The notes under the pieces were generated by a model. It did no database searches and was not told where the DNA came from. It saw nothing but the letters and a program-made list of their open reading frames with translations. The position numbers and the translations under genes are program-made. Below, piece by piece: positions 62,715 to 64,000 of a stretch of 64,000 bases of DNA. Source of the DNA: UBA1081 sp045537555 (GTDB taxonomy: Bacteria; Bacillota; Clostridia; Oscillospirales; Acutalibacteraceae). Positions within the stretch are counted from its first letter, which is position 1; each line of letters begins with the position of its first letter. The stretch is from NCBI GenBank assembly GCA_045537555.1, contig JAZSPR010000069.1, positions 21,296 to 85,295 of the forward strand, written 5' to 3'.

Positions 62715-63470
62715 TTATCCTTTCGGATTATAAGATGATAATATTTCATTTATATCTTGTTTATAGATATTGCTTCCGAGGATATCTCCGTTAGCACCAA
62801 AACAGATTGCTTTTATATCTGTCGGGTCCTCCCAATACGGATTTTTCTCAGTTTTACTTAAATCAAAATACTCACCAAAATATTTTAACGCATTTCCGCT
62901 CGGAAAAATTACATTACCTTCGCTTGCTTCAATACCCATTTGAGTGAATTTCTGAAGCAAATCTCTTGTACTGATATTATATTTATTGTTGTCTTCGGGA
63001 CTGACAAGCCATGCAGGGTGCACCCTTAACTTAACATCTGTTTCATTAACAGCTTCTGCAAATACTTTTACATATTCAAGGGGTATTACTTCCTGATGAA
63101 AAGCATCAACTGAAAGAAGAATATCATTTACACCGCTTTGGGTTATCTTTTGTGCAACAAGCTTTATTTTATCAGAATCCTTGCTGAAATACCCGTTTGT
63201 TATAAGCTGTCTTTGAGGAATATTCATTTCTTTTGCGGCTTTATGTATCTCAGAGACGGTTTCATAGTAAAGCAAAGGTTCACCGCCAAAGGTCATAACA
63301 GATTCAATGTTATATTCCTCTGCTATTTTTCTGACAGCATTTGACGCTAAATATTTATCAATGTTATCTGAGCTTTTGTGGTCACCTTGAGAACAATGTT
63401 TACATTTGCCTGTGCAAGCCATAGTAACGACAAATTCTATACGATTAAGATTTTTCAAGTATTTATTCAT
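62715..63470 (-). CDS. Radical SAM protein
   Basis: About 251 residues. The radical SAM cluster motif is CTGKCKHC (Cys19, Cys23, Cys26), followed by FGGEPLLY (SAM loop) and ITNGYFSKDS. A single C-terminal cysteine (ICFGANGDI) is seen, but there is no SPASM/twitch cluster of several cysteines. Substrate unknown. The frame opens at 63521, but AGGAG sets ATG at 63470. The start is 20 bases after the methyltransferase gene stop and 6 bases before the first kinase. Confidence 0.83.
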   Translation of the reverse strand: MNKYLKNLNRIEFVVTMACTGKCKHCSQGDHKSSDNIDKYLASNAVRKIAEEYNIESVMTFGGEPLLYYETVSEIHKAAKEMNIPQRQLITNGYFSKDSDKIKLVAQKITQSGVNDILLSVDAFHQEVIPLEYVKVFAEAVNETDVKLRVHPAWLVSPEDNNKYNISTRDLLQKFTQMGIEASEGNVIFPSGNALKYFGEYFDLSKTEKNPYWEDPTDIKAICFGANGDILGSNIYKQDINEILSSYNPKG

Positions 63471-63489
63471 AAAAACTCCTATATTGGAT

Positions 63490-64000
63490 CTATTTATATG
63501 CCTTAATTGTAAAAGTTGCACCCCAATTATTCAGGACTTCAACCGATGAAAATCCTGCTTCAAGTAGTGCTTCTGTTTCGTGTTCAACAGTTAAAGGTGT
63601 GTCATAATGATAAAACTCATTATCATCAATACCCTGAAGTTTTTTCAAGCGAAGTAATTCTTCTCTGTATGTTCGCTCATCTTCTTCGGATAAGGCAAAA
63701 TAGTCTGTCAATATGAAATATCCATCCTCTTTTAATGCTTTACACAGTTTTCTGTAAAGCGGAATTTTTTCTTCCTTTGTAAAATGATGAAGTGATTCCA
63801 CCGAAACTGCAGCATCAAAAGCATCTTCATCAAACGGAACATCAAAATATGAACCTAAAATTAAGTTTAAGTCTTTGTCGGGAAACTTTTCTTTCAATGC
63901 GTTTAACATTGCTTCGGTCAGGTCAATACCGGTTACCTTCGCATAGGGATTTATTTTAAAATAGTGTTCCAGTTCCAATCCTGTACCACAACCTAAATCA
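63490..64000 (-). CDS. Class I SAM-dependent methyltransferase, 5' end beyond window
   Basis: 170 codons are visible and the frame continues past the right edge. The edge carries DLGCGTGLEL, the SAM-binding motif I, followed by VTGIDLTEAML (motif II acidic) and DAAVSVESLHHF (motif IV/post-I). The N-terminal residues before motif I are missing. It is the first visible gene of the radical SAM/kinase operon, so it may methylate the same product. Substrate unknown. Confidence 0.83.
   Translation of the reverse strand, partial: DLGCGTGLELEHYFKINPYAKVTGIDLTEAMLNALKEKFPDKDLNLILGSYFDVPFDEDAFDAAVSVESLHHFTKEEKIPLYRKLCKALKEDGYFILTDYFALSEEDERTYREELLRLKKLQGIDDNEFYHYDTPLTVEHETEALLEAGFSSVEVLNNWGATFTIKAYK

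Noticed and set aside
1..64000. CRISPR arrays, prophage, insertion sequences, rRNA genes
   Set aside because: No regularly spaced repeats, integrases, transposases, capsid genes or rRNA segments were found on either strand.

Overview
The window is a low-GC, AT-rich Gram-positive style chromosome segment. It most likely comes from an anaerobic, gut- or rumen-type member of the Clostridia close to the Oscillospiraceae/Ruminococcaceae. This is inferred from a type I dockerin on a secreted lysozyme, an oxygen-sensitive glycyl radical enzyme with its activase, many Shine-Dalgarno-led genes with strong AGGAGG-type sites, and sigma-A promoters close to consensus. No phage, insertion sequence, plasmid or CRISPR feature was seen. 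Both window edges cut through genes.

Layout. (1) 1-4456, minus strand: a class II aldolase resembling IolJ, a cytoplasmic metallophosphoesterase, an AraC regulator, then an IolC-type sugar kinase and a truncated SanA/DUF218 membrane protein. (2) 4576-11433, minus: AI-2E family permease, then metG-tatD-gltA-secreted purple-acid-phosphatase-like protein. (3) 11594-13915, plus: secreted LCAT-like lipase and a TIM-barrel sugar isomerase. (4) 13976-15829, minus: membrane protein and a NahK-like sugar kinase. (5) 15979-24283, plus: the conserved pyrH-frr-uppS-cdsA-dxr-rseP-ispG operon (translation recycling, UMP kinase, undecaprenyl and phospholipid synthesis, MEP isoprenoid pathway), followed by a condensation-type acyltransferase and a zinc-ribbon membrane protein. 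(6) 24393-29614: two large secreted proteins, a degenerate-CHAP/SH3b/GH25/dockerin lysozyme and a 1.1-kilo-residue double metallophosphoesterase. (7) 29769-32880: Crp/Fnr regulator with an apparent self-operator and an SsuABC-like ABC importer. (8) 32969-41855: a nine-gene unit of D-amino-acid aminotransferase, alanine racemase, EamA transporter, glycyl radical activase, glycyl radical enzyme, FGGY kinase, mannose-6-phosphate isomerase and a small membrane protein, bounded by a consensus promoter and a strong terminator. (9) 41911-46924, minus: GH106-like glycosidase, beta-helix protein and Gfo/Idh/MocA oxidoreductase. (10) 47072-55498, plus: GNAT, polytopic membrane protein, HAD phosphatase, GH13 glucosidase, monoglyceride-lipase-like hydrolase, propeller/(alpha/alpha) barrel protein and a secreted propeller-like protein. 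(11) 55677-58117: GT87-like and GT2 glycosyltransferases. (12) 58202-60653, minus: a 31-codon amphipathic peptide gene with its own promoter and terminator, a diverged DegV protein, trmL and a pyridoxal kinase. (13) tRNA-Arg(ACG) at 60789-60865. (14) 60931-64000, minus: two APH-fold kinases, a radical SAM protein and a truncated methyltransferase.

Two things stand out. The first is the glycyl-radical/FGGY-kinase/ManA operon, whose glycyl radical enzyme has an unusual GCQEP active-site loop and no obvious known substrate class. The second is a recurring C-terminal amphipathic helix on secreted enzymes (lipase, double phosphatase) that reappears as the free-standing 31-residue peptide at 58202-58297.
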